Below, piece after piece: positions 26,402 through 39,518 of a DNA stretch of 64,000 bases (position 1 is the stretch's first letter; every line of letters begins with the position of its first letter). The stretch comes from Rosistilla oblonga. Its GTDB lineage: Bacteria; Planctomycetota; Planctomycetia; Pirellulales; Pirellulaceae. The position numbers and the translations under genes were made by a program. Where the stretch lies: contig NZ_CP036292.1 in assembly GCF_007751715.1 (NCBI RefSeq), positions 3,100,001 to 3,164,000 of the forward strand, given 5' to 3'. Below the pieces are notes generated by a model, which had not been told where the DNA came from, searched no databases, and saw only the letters and a list, made by a program, of their open reading frames with translations.

Positions 26402-29400
26402 ATGAAACAGAAACCAATCGCCATCCTCGCATTGTTGTGGGGACTGTCGGCGGCAGCCCAATCGCCTGTCAACGCAGCTGAAATCGATTTCAATCGCGAC
26501 ATTCGTCCGATCTTGTCTGACAAGTGCTTTTACTGCCACGGCCCCGATGAAGGGACGCGGGCAGCCGACTTGCGACTGGATCTCCGCGAAGAGGCCGAAT
26601 ATGTGCTCGATTCCGACGATCTGGTCGACCGCGTTCGCAGCGCTGATCGCGACACGGTGATGCCTCCGCCTCATTCAAACCTTTCGCTAAGCGAAGCGGA
26701 GAAGGATCTGTTGGAGCGGTGGATCGCAGCCGGTGCACCTTACGCCAAGCATTGGGCGTTTGAGTTGTTGCCAGCGTCGATCGATGTGCCTGAGGTGCAA
26801 CAGCCGAAGTGGCCCCGGCAGACGCTCGACCGTTTTGTGTTGGCGGGGATCGAAGCGGCTAAGCTGGAACCGAACCCCGAGGCGGTGCCGCTGCGTTGGC
26901 TGCGCCGCGTCACGATGGACCTTACCGGGCTGCCACCGACGCCCGAGGAGATTGGTCGTTTTGAATCGCAGTGTGAAACAGACCACGAAGCCGCCTATCG
27001 CGCCGCGGTCGACCGGCTGCTCGAATCGACAGCCTTTGGCGAACAGATGGCTGTTGGCTGGTTGGACCTGGCGCGATACGCCGATTCGTATGGCTACCAA
27101 TCGGACAAATTGAACACGCAATGGCCCTATCGCGACTGGGTCGTTCGGGCGTTCAACGAAAACCTGCCTTACGACGACTTCCTGACTTGGCAAATCGCCG
27201 GCGACTTGTTGGACGCTCCGACCACGGACCAACGGCTGGCGACAGCTTTCAACCGGATCCACCGGTTGAACAACGAAGGGGGCGCCGTCTTTAAGGAATG
27301 GCGAATCGAAAACGTCGCCGACCGCGTCCACACGTTCGGAACGGCGGTGCTTGGGCTGACGATGGAGTGCTGCCGCTGCCACGATCACAAGTACGATCCG
27401 ATCTCGATGCGCGATTATTATTCGCTTTCGGCCTTCTTCAATTCGATCGACGAGAGTGGTGTTTACGACCGAACCGAAAAGGTGCCGTGTCCGTCGATGC
27501 TGTTGCCAACCGAGGAACAATCGGCGGCGTTGGCAAAAGCGAAAACGCAGCTCGCCGCGGCGGAGCGGACGTATCAATCGCAGGTCGACGCCGCCACGCC
27601 GCGTTGGTCAGCGTGGCGCGATGCGTTGGTCGAGGGGAAGTCGCTGACGATTCCCGATCTGCGTGTCGCGATCTCGTTCGACAGCGATTTCGACGATGCG
27701 ATTAAAGAAATCTATCACCCCTCGGAGGGCGATCGCGGTTGGGCTCCGATGCCCGAATTGGTCGAGGTGCCAGAAATAGCGATCCCGCGCATCGATGCCG
27801 ACGACGCTGCAGATATCGTGCAAAACAGCGGCAAAGTCTCGCGACGGGCGTTGTCGCTCGATGGCGAGCGTGGCGTGACGGTGCATGGCATCGATCCGCT
27901 CGATCGCTGGACGCCATTCAGCGTGGTCGTCACCTTGCGTGAGACTCGGCGAACGGCGCAGCGTAGTCTGATCGCACACCACACACGCGGAACCGACTGC
28001 GGTTACAACGGCTGGGACCTGACTATTGTCGACGGTCACGTGGAATCACGGATGGGTCGAGTTTGGCCGGGGAACGCGATCGGAGTTCGCACGACCGATC
28101 CTATTCCGGCGGATCAATGGCTTCAGTTGGCTGCGACTTATGACGGATCATCGACGGCAAAAGGGCAGCGCATCTATCTCGACGGCAAGCAGCTGGAAAC
28201 AACTGTTCTGCGCGATGAGATGAAGAAGAGTGCCAATGTGAAGGTCGACCACGGCGGCGAGTTTGTCGTCGGGCAGCGTTTTCGAGCGCGTGGGCTCGCT
28301 GGCGGCTTGATCGATGACGTGCGTCTGTACACCCGCAACCTGACTTCGCCGGAGCTGCGGCTGCTTGCCAGCGGATCGGGGCGAGCGACGGAAGCCTATT
28401 ACGTTTCGGCGATCGATAAAGCGTGTCGCGAAACGTTCACGCAGCTGGCTGAAGCGCGTCACGCGGTCGTGATGGCAGAGGAAGTCATGCATGAAATCCC
28501 CGTCATGTCTGAACTCGACGCGCCGATCGAAACACATCTGCTGGCACGCGGAGAATACGATGCACCGACAGACGAAACGACGCGCGTGATCCGCGATATC
28601 CCGGCAAGTCTTTCGCTTCCGTTTTCGGACGACTTGCCGCGCGATCGGCTGGGGCTGGCTCGTTGGGTAACGCATCCATCGCATCCGTTGACCGCGCGTG
28701 TTGCGATCAATCATCTCTGGGGGCGGTTCTTTGAATCGCCGTTGATGCGGACGCCTGAGAACTTTGGTTTGCAGGGTGAATTGCCGACGCATCCCGAACT
28801 GCTCGACTGGCTCGCTCGCGACTTTATCGACAGCGGTTGGGATGTTAAGCAGGCTTGCCGCAATATCGTGTTGTCGGCCACCTATCGACAGGACTCGGCC
28901 ATTGAGTTGCATAAGTTGACCGCCGACCCCGAGAACCGGTTGCTAGCCCGCGGACCGGCGCATCGTTATTCGGCTGAACAGATTCGCGACCTTGCGCTCG
29001 CCGCTAGTGGCCTGTTGAATCCGCAGCTTGGTGGTCCGCCGGTCTCGCCCTATCAGCCCGGTGAAGATTTGTGGCGGGAGGCGAATGGGATGTCGCCGGC
29101 TTGGCAGCAGTCGGTGGGCAAGTCGTTGCATCGCCGTTCAATGTATTCGGTCTGGAAGCGAACCGTTCCGCTGCCGAACATGCTGGCTTTCGATTCGACC
29201 ACGCGGGAGGTTTGTACGGTCGAGCGGACGCGGACGAATACTCCGCTGCAGGCGCTGGTGCTGCTGAACGACGTGCAGTTTGTGGAAGCCGCTCGCGTGC
29301 TGGCGGAAAACACGTTGAACGCATCGGACGTGGACGCCGGAATCGGCCAAGCCTTCCAGCGGTTGACGGGCCGCAAACCGGACGAAACGGAAGCCGAACT

Positions 29401-29581
29401 GCTCCGCGGCTTGTTCCATCACGAACGCGCCTACTTCACCGAACACGAACCGGCCGCCCGAACGCTGTTGGAACTCGGCGATTCGCCGTTGCAAAGCGAC
29501 GCGTCGGTTATCGACCTAGCGGCGATGACTGTCACCTGCCAGGCGATTCTAAATCTCGATGCCACGATCTGGAAACGATAA
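26402..29581 (+). CDS. PSCyt1/DUF1549/LamG/PSD1 planctomycete cytochrome-type protein
   Basis: A 1059-residue exported protein with the planctomycete architecture. Signal peptide ([17 protein letters not shown]); PSCyt1 with heme motif [11 protein letters not shown] (C42-H46); DUF1549 (about 130-360) with the characteristic [14 protein letters not shown]; a LamG-like insert (about 470-650, [20 protein letters not shown] to [20 protein letters not shown]); then DUF1553/PSD1 (about 760-1040, [40 protein letters not shown]). Such proteins occur next to DUF1501 proteins and are thought to act in periplasmic breakdown of complex polysaccharides, but activity is unproven. The following gene starts two bases after its stop. 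Confidence 0.95.
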   Translation: MKQKPIAILALLWGLSAAAQSPVNAAEIDFNRDIRPILSDKCFYCHGPDEGTRAADLRLDLREEAEYVLDSDDLVDRVRSADRDTVMPPPHSNLSLSEAEKDLLERWIAAGAPYAKHWAFELLPASIDVPEVQQPKWPRQTLDRFVLAGIEAAKLEPNPEAVPLRWLRRVTMDLTGLPPTPEEIGRFESQCETDHEAAYRAAVDRLLESTAFGEQMAVGWLDLARYADSYGYQSDKLNTQWPYRDWVVRAFNENLPYDDFLTWQIAGDLLDAPTTDQRLATAFNRIHRLNNEGGAVFKEWRIENVADRVHTFGTAVLGLTMECCRCHDHKYDPISMRDYYSLSAFFNSIDESGVYDRTEKVPCPSMLLPTEEQSAALAKAKTQLAAAERTYQSQVDAATPRWSAWRDALVEGKSLTIPDLRVAISFDSDFDDAIKEIYHPSEGDRGWAPMPELVEVPEIAIPRIDADDAADIVQNSGKVSRRALSLDGERGVTVHGIDPLDRWTPFSVVVTLRETRRTAQRSLIAHHTRGTDCGYNGWDLTIVDGHVESRMGRVWPGNAIGVRTTDPIPADQWLQLAATYDGSSTAKGQRIYLDGKQLETTVLRDEMKKSANVKVDHGGEFVVGQRFRARGLAGGLIDDVRLYTRNLTSPELRLLASGSGRATEAYYVSAIDKACRETFTQLAEARHAVVMAEEVMHEIPVMSELDAPIETHLLARGEYDAPTDETTRVIRDIPASLSLPFSDDLPRDRLGLARWVTHPSHPLTARVAINHLWGRFFESPLMRTPENFGLQGELPTHPELLDWLARDFIDSGWDVKQACRNIVLSATYRQDSAIELHKLTADPENRLLARGPAHRYSAEQIRDLALAASGLLNPQLGGPPVSPYQPGEDLWREANGMSPAWQQSVGKSLHRRSMYSVWKRTVPLPNMLAFDSTTREVCTVERTRTNTPLQALVLLNDVQFVEAARVLAENTLNASDVDAGIGQAFQRLTGRKPDETEAELLRGLFHHERAYFTEHEPAARTLLELGDSPLQSDASVIDLAAMTVTCQAILNLDATIWKR

Positions 29582-29583
29582 CC

Positions 29584-31032
<1,449 letters not shown>

Positions 31033-31183
31033 CCCAAGCGGCGACAGAGCGAGCGAGGCGACCAAACGCAGAGCGACGTCCGACAGGAACTGTATATGTG
31101 ATCGCCAGCAGGCAAGATAGCTCGTCGCATGCCGCTAAAGAGAATTGCTGCCCCCTGCCTCTCTCGCAGTAATCCGCCTCCAA

Positions 31184-31506
31184 ATTCTGCCCCCATCATT
31201 TTGCGAACAAGCCAACGGTCTGGGATCGCATTCTGACGAAGTGCCGGATCTCGAATGGTTGTGCTGCACTTTGGTGCAGCCGTGGAACATTGGCAGAATG
31301 ATGGGGGGCTGAATGATTTACAGGACGACATTCGCGCGCAAAATGAGCGGTTGGGGATGCGCCATCGTTGCAGGGGACGGCAGGACTATGTGTTGGGGAG
31401 TTGCGTTGGGAATCGAGCAGTCCTCTCTCTATCTCCATTGCCCTCATCATTCTGCCCCTATCATTTTGGCAAAAACCCAACGGCCTGGTATCGCATTCTG
31501 ACGAAG
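31184..31506. repeat. CATTCTGCC-family repeats: two direct copies plus an inverted core
   Basis: Two direct units of about 58 bp at 31184-31241 and 31449-31506 share ATTCTGCCCC, ATCATTTT, CCAACGG, TCTGACGAAG and TATCGCATTCTGACGAAG-type sequence with few differences. Between them is an inverted core (GGCAGAATGATGGGGGGCTG at about 31292-31311). The core matches the hairpin at 4464-4533. The region 31033-31663 holds no gene that I can support. Confidence 0.75.
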
Positions 31507-31663
31507 ACGACACACGGCTAGGCGTCGCGTTCTAACCAACCGCCGGAAACGAATCTGGCTACCCGTGCTTCGATCTAATCAAATTGACTTCGCCAATCCG
31601 GTCTACGAAACTTAGACTCCGTCGTGGAATGTAAAACCAAAAAGTTCTGCGACGTCCTTTCGC

Positions 31664-32143
31664 TTGCCGCTTTCGCATCGGAATCATCCCCATGAAATTG
31701 GTCGGACGTTTGTTGTTTTTGCTTTGGTTCTTGCCACAACTGCTGGCGCTGCGGAGCCTGCGGTTGGTGAGGCTCGAGTAGGTGCGTTGTCGGCGGCGCA
31801 GGTGCTGTACTTGGGAAACAGCATTACGCTTCACGGTCCGGCGGCGTTCGTTCGGTTGCTCGCTGAGTTAAAGCGGCATGGCGATCCGGCGATCTTTGTC
31901 CGCAGTTCGTTTTGGCCGGATCCAACCAAGGATGGCATCATGCGTCAGGCGACCGCGGATGCCGGGGCGACGTTCATCGACATCCAGGCGCTGGGGCAGG
32001 ACATGTCGAATCGGGCCAGTGCGGAACAGTATTTTGAGCACGCCGGCGTTGCAGCTCATCCCGGCGACAAAGGGATGCTGGCGACCGCCGATGCGATCGT
32101 TGCCGCCATCGAAGCGAAAGCTGGCGATTCACAAAAGCCCTGA
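31664..32143 (+). pseudogene. SGNH/GDSL hydrolase with large internal deletion
   Basis: A reading frame of 159 codons. It has a signal-peptide-like segment (TFVVFALVLATTAGAAEP), SGNH block I (VLYLGNSITLHGP with the nucleophile serine), then an abrupt change to the C-terminal part (RLLAELKRHGDPAIFVRSSF, IDIQALGQDMSNRAS and the HPGDKGM block V). The middle region carrying blocks II and III (conserved Gly and Asn) is missing, about 70 residues compared with ordinary family members. It also opens with TTG. An ATG at 31692 in another frame gives a signal-like MKLVGRLLFLLWFL that soon stops. I consider the gene non-functional, though a short stable product cannot be excluded. Confidence 0.7.
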
Positions 32144-32208
32144 GGAATCTGGTCGCGGGGCAAGTATCTCGTGGCGGAACTCGTAAAGAGTTTTGGGGGA
32201 GTGCTCTT

Positions 32209-32800
32209 CGTTTAACCGCGTGCCCAGCGGGCCGCGCGTCAAGTGGTTCCAACGCGCGGGGCGATGCCACCGCGGTTAAACGATTGGCATTCGGCTACGG
32301 TTGCTTTCGGAGTGATCGACGAAGGTAGCCGCCGTTTCGTTTAACCGCGTGCACAGCGGGCCGCGCTTCGCGCGGTGCCAGCGCGCGGGGCGATGCCACC
32401 GCGGTTAAACGATTGGGGGCCGCTGCGGCTTCGTTCGCAGGGATCGACGAAGGTAGCCGCCGTTTCGTTTAACCGCGTGCCCAGCGGGCCGCGCGTCACG
32501 CGTTGCCAACGCGCGGGGCGTTGCCACCGCGGTTAAACGATTGGGTTCCGCTGCGGTTTCTTTCGCAGGGATCGACGAAGGTAGCCGCCGTTGTCGTTTA
32601 ACCGCGTGCCCAGCGGGCCGCGCGTCGCGCGGTTCCAACGCGCGGGGCGTTGCCACCGCGGTTAAACGATTGGGTTCCGGCCGCGCGTCGCGCGGTGCCA
32701 ACGTGCGGGGCGATGCCACCGCGGTTAAACGATTGGGTTCCGCCCGGGTGTCGCGCGGCACCAACGCGCGGGGCGTTGCCACCGCGGTTAAACGATTGGG
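32209..32800. repeat. Tandem array of palindromic repeats (period about 129 bp)
   Basis: Unit starts (GTTTAACCGCG) lie at about 32210, 32339, 32467 and 32596, a period of 128-129 bp. Each unit runs to CGCGGTTAAACG, the complement of its own start, so every unit can fold. Units are separated by a conserved spacer (GGATCGACGAAGGTAGCCGC). The last two units are shortened to about 64 bp. The plus-strand translation gives repeated ATAVKRLG, with no start signal or other sign of a gene. This accounts for most of the gap from 32144 to 33206. Confidence 0.9.
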
Positions 32801-32847
32801 GCCTATCGGGCTGCGCTACAAAAACATCTCGTAGCGAAACTCGGCAA

Positions 32848-32965
32848 CGGCCTGTTGATTTAATCAGCCGTTTGGGCGTTAGCCCCGGTTCAAGCACCGC
32901 TAAACCGGGGCTAACGCCCAAACGGCTAATTCAAGGAGTTCGCATGCGATTAAGTCAACAGGCCG
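32848..32965. repeat. Composite hairpin repeat (GGGCGTTAGCC family), copy 3
   Basis: The inner stem is 32866-32890 paired with 32903-32927, a perfect 25-bp inverted repeat with a 12-base loop. Outer arms at 32848-32865 and 32948-32965 (CGGCCTGTTGATTTAATC type) are near complements. The GCATGC spacer is on the right, whereas in copy 1 it is on the left, so the inner element is inverted relative to copy 1. No gene is seen between it and 33207. Confidence 0.88.
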
Positions 32966-33206
32966 GCAGGAATTTCGGAGGAGTGCGTTGTGTGGAACCG
33001 GAAGTCTCGACGACTTCGGTTAGGACTTGGCTGGGGGACGCTCAGGGGATTGTTGGATGTGACTTTTGGTAGTCTGGGCAAGATCGTGGGTGACTGAGGG
33101 CTTTTGGGGAAACGGGCAAGTGGGGGGCGTGGAAGGTCGAGCTAACAAGTAGACGGCGTCCGATCGTAGGGAACGTCGCGATTGAAGGAATTTTAGCTAG
33201 CAATCC

Positions 33207-34862
33207 ATGGCGAATCACGTGGCAGACCAACGGCGCTCAAACTATCGGTCGAATTGCTTAGTGACGGCTGCCGACGCCGCGGACTACCGCCGTGGCATCG
33301 CCACCTCGTTCGCGGCGGTGGTGATGCTTTTGCTGCTGTTGTTGCCGCTAGCGGTGTTGGTTGGCTGCGCTAGCAAAGGGCCGATGCCTACTTTCGCTGC
33401 TAGTTCGCTGCCGCCGATGTCCGAGAGTGGCGAAACGATTGCACCGGAGCGATGGTGGACGACGTTCGACGATGACGGCTTGGATCGCGAAGTCAATTTG
33501 GCTCTCGGCGACAACTTTGATCTCGCCGTCGCACTCAGTCGCCTGCGAGCCGCTCAAGCGGTGACGCGGATCGCTGCGTCGGATTGGTGCTGGGATGTGA
33601 ACGGATTTTCTGAGTCGTCGCGTACATTTGGACCGGGGCGAGATGCATCGCAGATGACGTGGGGGCTGGATGCGAGCTACCAGGTCGATCTGTTTGGACA
33701 AATTCGTTCGCGCGTCGACGCCGAACGCTTTCGGACCGATGCGACTCGTTCGGACTATCAAGCGGTTGCACTGTCACTTTCCGCAGAGGTCGCCCGCACG
33801 TGGTACTCGCTGATCGAATCCTACGCTCAGATAAAGCTTCTCGAAGAACAAGTCGAGACGAACCGGGAGGGCTTGAAAGCCGTCGAGTTGCGGTATGCGG
33901 AAGTCGGCGAAGGCGGCCCCAACGTTTTGCGTCAGCAACAGTTAGTGCAATCGACGATGGAGCAGATGGTTGTCGTGCGGGCCGGCATCGAAGTGCTCGA
34001 ACACCAGCTGGCGGTGCTCACCGGGCAACCGCCGCAAACCGCCAGGTACCAACCGGGCGACAAATTGCCCGAACTCCCGCCGATGCCATTCGCCGGTCTG
34101 CCCGCGGATCTGCTGAATCGCCGCCCCGATGTCCGCGCCGCCTACTTTGCCTTGGCCGCAGCCGACCGAGATGTGGCTGCCGCCGTTAGCGATCAATACC
34201 CGCGGCTGAACCTCGGAGCTTCGATTGTCAATTCGGCTCAGAATCCCGAAACGCTTTTCCGGGACTGGTTCCTTTCGCTCGGCGGACAATTGATCGGCCC
34301 GATCATCGACGGCGGCCAGCGACGCGCCGAAGTCGCCAGGACGCAGGCTGTCGTGTGGCAGCGGTTCAGCGAATACCGACAAACGACATTGATCGCGCTG
34401 CAGGAAGTCGAAGATGCGTTGGCGCTGGAGCGTCGGCAGATCGAGCGGATCGAATTGCTGGAAGCTCAGCTCGAGAGTGCGGAACTCGCCTCTCAGCAGC
34501 TGCTGCAGTACTTTATTACCGGTAATACCAGTTACTTGGACGTTCTCAGCGCTGCTCAGTCTCGCCAAAGCTTGCAACGATCGCTTCTGTCTGCCAGATT
34601 GGATCTAATCCAGATCCGTATCGGTTTGTATTTGGCTCTAGCGGGCGCCTTCGACACGCGGCCGATTGAAAACAATGGGTTGCTCTTGGACGCCCCGCGA
34701 TTAACCTCAGATACTGATTTCGACGATAGCGACGCGGGCGAATTATTGCCCCCTCCTGCCGGGATGCCAGTCGACGCATCTCCCGCCCCTACAGAATTGC
34801 CTTCGCCGGCGGCCGGAAGTGGCACGGTGAAGCCCGCCAAAGAATTCGATTTAAATGAGTGA
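33207..34862 (+). CDS. Outer-membrane efflux lipoprotein (TolC/NodT family)
   Basis: A 551-residue outer-membrane channel subunit. The long N-terminus contains a hydrophobic stretch ending in the lipobox LVGC (C54). Then come the NodT-type segments [40 protein letters not shown] and [20 protein letters not shown], which mark the two OEP repeats, and the equivalent [20 protein letters not shown]. Its helices form the periplasmic tunnel. The C-terminal tail ([14 protein letters not shown] and onward) is low in complexity. It overlaps the adaptor gene by eight bases, so channel, adaptor and pump are made together. The substrate is unknown, probably drugs, metals or lipophilic compounds. Confidence 0.93.
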   Translation: MANHVADQRRSNYRSNCLVTAADAADYRRGIATSFAAVVMLLLLLLPLAVLVGCASKGPMPTFAASSLPPMSESGETIAPERWWTTFDDDGLDREVNLALGDNFDLAVALSRLRAAQAVTRIAASDWCWDVNGFSESSRTFGPGRDASQMTWGLDASYQVDLFGQIRSRVDAERFRTDATRSDYQAVALSLSAEVARTWYSLIESYAQIKLLEEQVETNREGLKAVELRYAEVGEGGPNVLRQQQLVQSTMEQMVVVRAGIEVLEHQLAVLTGQPPQTARYQPGDKLPELPPMPFAGLPADLLNRRPDVRAAYFALAAADRDVAAAVSDQYPRLNLGASIVNSAQNPETLFRDWFLSLGGQLIGPIIDGGQRRAEVARTQAVVWQRFSEYRQTTLIALQEVEDALALERRQIERIELLEAQLESAELASQQLLQYFITGNTSYLDVLSAAQSRQSLQRSLLSARLDLIQIRIGLYLALAGAFDTRPIENNGLLLDAPRLTSDTDFDDSDAGELLPPPAGMPVDASPAPTELPSPAAGSGTVKPAKEFDLNE

Positions 34863-36372
34863 AGCTGGCCATTCCAGACCACGCCGTAGCTGGATCAGTC
34901 TCCTTGCCAATATGATCCTGTGTCTCGCGATCCTGGCAGGTTCTGCGGCTGGGGTGTGGTGGATTTACCAGACCGAACCCGAAGCACAGCAGATCAACGC
35001 CAAACGCAAATCGGCGGCTCTGGTCGAAACGATCGTTGTCAAACGCGACACCTATTCGCCGAATCTGGTGGTGCTGGGGACCGTTCGCCCCGCTCAGGAC
35101 ATTGTGCTCAGCCCGCGAATTCGCGGCCAAGTGCTCGAGCTCTCCCCCTCCTTCGCTCCCGGCGGCATGGTTCGCGAAGGCGAACTGCTGATGCAGATCG
35201 ATCCGGCCGACTTCGAGAACACCGTTTCGATTCGCAAAAGTGAATTGGAACAGGTGGAAGCCGATTGGGAAATCGAGTCCGGACGCAAGAAACTGGCCAA
35301 GCAAGAGCTGGACCTGTTGGGCGATTCGATTGGCAAGGTCAACGCCGCCCTGGTATTGCGAGAACCCCAATCGGCGTCGCTGCTATCGAGGTTGAACGCC
35401 GCCAAAGCGGCTGTCGAACGCGCTATCCTCGATTTGGATCGAACCGAAATCTTGGCTCCCTTCGACGCTCAGATTCTCGACCGGTCCGTCAACGTCGGTT
35501 CCCAAGTCGAACCGGGCGATGAGTTGGGGCAACTTGTTGGCATCGATCAGTATTGGGTGATGGCAGCGGTCCCGATTCGCAATTTGCGTTGGGTGCGATT
35601 CTCTAGCGATAAGCAACACGGTTCCGAAGCCATCCTGCACAATCCCGATGCATGGGGACACGAAGTGCATCGCGTCGGCCGCGTCGAGCGGATGATTGGC
35701 TCGCTGGATGAACAGACTCGACTGGCACGCGTCTTGGTGGTTGTCGAAGATCCATTGGGACTGGAGTCCGACGTGCCGCCGTTGATCCTCGATTCGCTGT
35801 TAAAAGTGGAGATCGCCGGCAAAGAGATCGACGACGTGGTCCGACTGCACCGTGAATACGTCCACGATGGCGACACGGTCTGGGTGATGAAAGATGGAGA
35901 ACTGGAGATCCGCGATACGGAGATCGAGTTTCGCGATCCAGAATTTGCCTACATCAGCAGCGGGCTGGAGACGGGCGATGAAGTCGTGACCACGACGCTT
36001 GCGACCGTCGCCAACGGCGTCAAGCTTCGCAAGGTCGACGCCCCCGCGGAGGCGGAAGATGCGGAAACCGGCGACAGCAAGCCCGACGACAGCAAGCCCG
36101 ACGACAGCAAGACCGACGACAGCAAGCCCGACGACAGCAAGCCCGACGACAGCAAGCCCGACGACAGCAAGCCCGACGACAGCAAGACCGACGACAGCAA
36201 GACTGACGACACTAAGACCGGCGACACTAAGACCGGCGACACTAAGACCGGCGACACTAAGACCGGCGACACTAAGACCGGCGACACTAAGACCGGCGAC
36301 ACTAAGACCGGCGACACTAAGACCGGCGACACCAAGACCGGCGACACCAAAACCGCGGAGGCGAGCGAGTGA
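34855..36372 (+). CDS. RND efflux periplasmic adaptor with repetitive C-terminal tail
   Basis: A 505-residue membrane-fusion protein. An N-terminal membrane anchor ([20 protein letters not shown]) is followed by the barrel-sandwich entry [20 protein letters not shown], a coiled-coil hairpin around [20 protein letters not shown], and the lipoyl return [20 protein letters not shown]. Beta-barrel and membrane-proximal domains follow. From about residue 405 to the end is an unusual tail of some 19 five-residue repeats ([10 protein letters not shown] then GDTKT). Relatives normally end near residue 400, so the tail is an addition. The gene overlaps TolC by eight bases and the pump by four (GTGA). 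Confidence 0.94.
   Translation: MSEAGHSRPRRSWISLLANMILCLAILAGSAAGVWWIYQTEPEAQQINAKRKSAALVETIVVKRDTYSPNLVVLGTVRPAQDIVLSPRIRGQVLELSPSFAPGGMVREGELLMQIDPADFENTVSIRKSELEQVEADWEIESGRKKLAKQELDLLGDSIGKVNAALVLREPQSASLLSRLNAAKAAVERAILDLDRTEILAPFDAQILDRSVNVGSQVEPGDELGQLVGIDQYWVMAAVPIRNLRWVRFSSDKQHGSEAILHNPDAWGHEVHRVGRVERMIGSLDEQTRLARVLVVVEDPLGLESDVPPLILDSLLKVEIAGKEIDDVVRLHREYVHDGDTVWVMKDGELEIRDTEIEFRDPEFAYISSGLETGDEVVTTTLATVANGVKLRKVDAPAEAEDAETGDSKPDDSKPDDSKTDDSKPDDSKPDDSKPDDSKPDDSKTDDSKTDDTKTGDTKTGDTKTGDTKTGDTKTGDTKTGDTKTGDTKTGDTKTGDTKTAEASE
36071..36352 (+). repeat. 15-bp tandem repeat inside the adaptor gene
   Basis: About 19 units of 15 bp. The first ten are of the GACGACAGCAAGCCC type (some with ACC in place of CCC), and the last nine are of the GGCGACACTAAGACC type. 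The second block is almost identical at DNA level, which points to recent expansion by slippage. The length is a multiple of three, so copy-number changes keep the frame. Confidence 0.92.
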
Positions 36373-39300
36373 GCCAGCCTGCCGACGAGATCGAATCGAA
36401 CGACGACCAACCGATCGATGCGGAGACCTCGGAAACGAGCGGCCCGATCGCGTGGATGGCTCGCAATTCGATCGCCGCTAATCTGCTGATGTTCATCCTG
36501 TTGGGCGGAGGCATCTGGTCGGCGATCTCGATGCAAAAAGAGGTCTTCCCGCCATCGCAGCTAGATATCGTCGAGATCGAGGTCGGATACCCCGGCGCGT
36601 CTCCGGCGGAAGTCGAGCAGGGAATCTTGCGTCCGATCGAAGGGGCGGTCCGCGGCGTCGATGGGATCCAGCGGATCGATAGCGAAGCCCGCGAGGGACG
36701 CGGCACGGTCTTGATCGAATTGGTCGCCGGCCAGAATCGGATGAAAGCGTTCCAGGATATCGACCAAGCGGTCAGCCGGATCCGGACCTTCCCCGATCAG
36801 ATCGAACAGCCCGAGGTCCGACTGCAGACCGACCAACGCGAAGTCATGCAGGTGTCGATCTACGGATCGATCGACGTCTGGGCACTCCGCAAACTCGCCG
36901 AACAACTGCGCGACACGCTGCTGTCGACCGAAGAGATTACGCAAGTCGAACTGCGACGCGTTCCACAATATGTGACGCACATCGAAATCCCTCGGCAACA
37001 GCTTCGCGAATACGGGCTGACCCTGCCCGAAGTGGCTGAGATTATTCGCACGTCCAGCCAGGATGTGGCCGCTGGTTCGGTGCAAACCAGCGCCGGGGAA
37101 ATCCTGCTGCGCGTGAAGGCTCGCAAGCAATGGGCCGACGAATTCGCCAACATCGAAGTCGTCTCCGGTCGCGCCGGTCCCTCGGTGACGCTGGGCGATC
37201 TGGCGGTGATTCGCGATGGCTTCGAAGAGGTCGGCTTTCACTCGCAGTTCAGCCAAACGCCTTCGGTGGAACTCGATATTTACCGCGTCGGTTCACAGTC
37301 GCCTATCGACATCGCCAACGTTGTCGAAAAGACGATGAGCGATTTTGAAAGCGTGCTGCCGCCGGGCGTGCAGTGGCGAATCGACCGCAACAATGCGGAA
37401 GAGTTTCGTCGCCGCTTGGAACTGGTGACCAAAAACGCCCTGCAGGCGGTTGTCATCGTGTTGGTGATCCTGGCATTGTTCCTGGAATTCCGTCTGGCGT
37501 TCTGGGTCATGATGGGGATGGTCGTTTCGTTTATCGGCGGCCTGTTGTTCCTGCCGCTGGTTGGCATCAGCATCAATATGATTTCGCTGTTCGGGTTTCT
37601 GGTGGTGCTGGGCATCGTCGTCGATGACGCGGTGGTCGTTGGTGAAAACGTCTACGAAGAACGGCAGACAGCTCGCGATTTGGAGCGAGCGGCGATTCAT
37701 GGAACGCGTGAAGTCGCCTCGCCGGTCGTATTTAGCATCTTGACCAACATCGTCGCCTTTGTGCCGTTGATGTTCATCCCCGGCGAAACCGGAAAGTTCT
37801 GGAGCCCGTTGCCGGTGGTGGTGATCATCGTCCTGGCACTGTCGCTGGTCGAATCGCTCTTCATCCTGCCCGCTCACTTGGCCCACACGCCAACGGTCCG
37901 ACGCACGTTCTGGTTGACGCAGTTTCTGCATCGCGGGCAACAAGCCTTTGGTCGCAGTTTCAATCGCGTGGTGGAGCTGCTTTACGGGCCGGTGCTGCGG
38001 CTGTGCTTGCGATTCCGCTACGTCACGGCTTGTGTCGCCGTCGGGTTGTTTCTGCTGGTCGGCGGCTACGCGACGAGTGCTCACATGGGCATGATTCTGA
38101 TGCCGGAGGTCTCCGCCGACGAGATCGAAGCCGGTGTGCGGATGCCCGTGGGAACGACGCAGGATCAATCGGCGGAGATCGCACGCGTCGTGACCGAAGC
38201 CAGCTTGCGAATGTTCGAAGAACACAACTTGTACGAAGTAGCCGAGGGAATCAAAACCAACGTTCGCGGGCAAGACTTTATCGACGTTGAGATTGTGATG
38301 CGGCCGCCCGACCAACGCGACATGACGGCCAATGAAGTCATCGAACTGTGGCGCGATTCGATCGGCGATCTGCCGGGTGTCGACCAGGTCACCTTCGAAG
38401 CCGAACGTGGGCCCGGCGGGCATCGACGGGACATCAGCATCGCGCTCAGCCACACCGATATCGAGGTGCTTGAGAAAGCTTCCGAAGCGTTTGTCAGCCG
38501 AGTGGAACAATATTCGTACGTTCGCGATGTCAACCACAACTACAACCGCGGCAAAGCTCAATACGACTTCCACCTGCGTCCTGAAGGCCGGGCACTGGGG
38601 CTGACCGATGAATCGTTGGGCGAACAGCTTCGCGGTGCTTTCTTCGGTTCGCTGGCCCTGCGGTTGCTGCGTGGGACCAACGAAGTCGAGGTCCGAGTTA
38701 AGTTGCCCGAGGAGCAACGCGAGGACCTTCACCATTTGGAAGATCTGGTGATTCGCACTCCCAGCGGCGCCGAGGTGCCATTGTTGGATGTTGCCGAGTT
38801 GAAAAAGGAAGTTTCCTTTTCTCGCATCAACCGACGCGATGGCCGCCGCGCGATTCGCGTCAGCATGGACGTCGAACCGAAGCGTGCGATCACGCAGGTT
38901 ATCACCGCGATCAAAAACGAAGCTCTGCCCGAACTGCGGCGCGACTACCCAGGGATCACGTGGAGCTTCGAAGGTAGCGATGCCGAGATGCGTCGCGCGA
39001 CATCGACTCTGTGGGGCTACTTTGGTCTCGCCTTGGCGGTGATCTACTCGCTGTTGGCGATCGCCTTCCGCGACTACGTGCAACCTCTGATCGTACTCGT
39101 CGCGATCCCGTTCGGAATCGTCGGCGCGGTCCTGGGACACATTTGGTTAGGCTACGACATCTCGCTCGTCAGCCTGATGGGTGTGATCGCGCTCTCGGGC
39201 GTCGTGATCAATGATTCGCTGATCATGGTCGACTACGCCAACCGTCGTCGCAAGCAGGACTGCACCGCGTTGGAAGCGATCTCCCAAGCCGGCCTGCGTC

Positions 39301-39518
39301 GTTTCCGCCCGATCCTGTTGACGACTCTGACCACCTTCGGCGGCTTGTTGCCGTTGATTTTTGAAAAATCGCTGCAAGCTCAATACATCGTCCCGATGGC
39401 CATCTCGCTCGGCTTCGGCATCCTCTTCTCCACCACGATCGTCCTGGTCCTGATCCCCTGCCTGTACCTGATCCTCGAAGACATCGTCGCGATCTTTAAA
39501 ACGCAACCGCAAGCGTAA
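36369..39518 (+). CDS. RND family efflux pump permease
   Basis: A 1049-residue inner-membrane proton-driven pump of the AcrB/RND class. TM1 is around [20 protein letters not shown], followed by the porter domain with [22 protein letters not shown]4 carries the proton-relay aspartates in [20 protein letters not shown]. The second half repeats the layout ([20 protein letters not shown], where the paired aspartates are replaced by ND). It starts with GTG overlapping the adaptor's stop (GTGA). The operon is complete and tripartite. The sequence does not separate drug from metal or lipid substrates. Confidence 0.95.
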   Translation: MSQPADEIESNDDQPIDAETSETSGPIAWMARNSIAANLLMFILLGGGIWSAISMQKEVFPPSQLDIVEIEVGYPGASPAEVEQGILRPIEGAVRGVDGIQRIDSEAREGRGTVLIELVAGQNRMKAFQDIDQAVSRIRTFPDQIEQPEVRLQTDQREVMQVSIYGSIDVWALRKLAEQLRDTLLSTEEITQVELRRVPQYVTHIEIPRQQLREYGLTLPEVAEIIRTSSQDVAAGSVQTSAGEILLRVKARKQWADEFANIEVVSGRAGPSVTLGDLAVIRDGFEEVGFHSQFSQTPSVELDIYRVGSQSPIDIANVVEKTMSDFESVLPPGVQWRIDRNNAEEFRRRLELVTKNALQAVVIVLVILALFLEFRLAFWVMMGMVVSFIGGLLFLPLVGISINMISLFGFLVVLGIVVDDAVVVGENVYEERQTARDLERAAIHGTREVASPVVFSILTNIVAFVPLMFIPGETGKFWSPLPVVVIIVLALSLVESLFILPAHLAHTPTVRRTFWLTQFLHRGQQAFGRSFNRVVELLYGPVLRLCLRFRYVTACVAVGLFLLVGGYATSAHMGMILMPEVSADEIEAGVRMPVGTTQDQSAEIARVVTEASLRMFEEHNLYEVAEGIKTNVRGQDFIDVEIVMRPPDQRDMTANEVIELWRDSIGDLPGVDQVTFEAERGPGGHRRDISIALSHTDIEVLEKASEAFVSRVEQYSYVRDVNHNYNRGKAQYDFHLRPEGRALGLTDESLGEQLRGAFFGSLALRLLRGTNEVEVRVKLPEEQREDLHHLEDLVIRTPSGAEVPLLDVAELKKEVSFSRINRRDGRRAIRVSMDVEPKRAITQVITAIKNEALPELRRDYPGITWSFEGSDAEMRRATSTLWGYFGLALAVIYSLLAIAFRDYVQPLIVLVAIPFGIVGAVLGHIWLGYDISLVSLMGVIALSGVVINDSLIMVDYANRRRKQDCTALEAISQAGLRRFRPILLTTLTTFGGLLPLIFEKSLQAQYIVPMAISLGFGILFSTTIVLVLIPCLYLILEDIVAIFKTQPQA

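Noticed and set aside
29071-29583. 5' extension of the DUF1501 frame
   Set aside because: It overlaps the PSD1 coding sequence and has Gly/Arg-rich shadow composition; ATG 29584 starts the Tat-like leader.
32209-32800. CRISPR array
   Set aside because: Units are 129 bp, self-complementary over their full length, the spacers are conserved and no cas genes are nearby.
32405-32834. Reading frames on both strands through the palindromic array
   Set aside because: Periodic translation results from the repeat itself; no start signals and no protein family.
35949-36536. Minus-strand frame with repeated [10 protein letters not shown]
   Set aside because: It is simply the reverse reading of the 15-bp adaptor repeats.
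37293-39140. 615-codon frame antisense to the RND pump
   Set aside because: Its composition (H, Q, D-rich) is that of a shadow frame and the opposite strand carries a clearly conserved pump.
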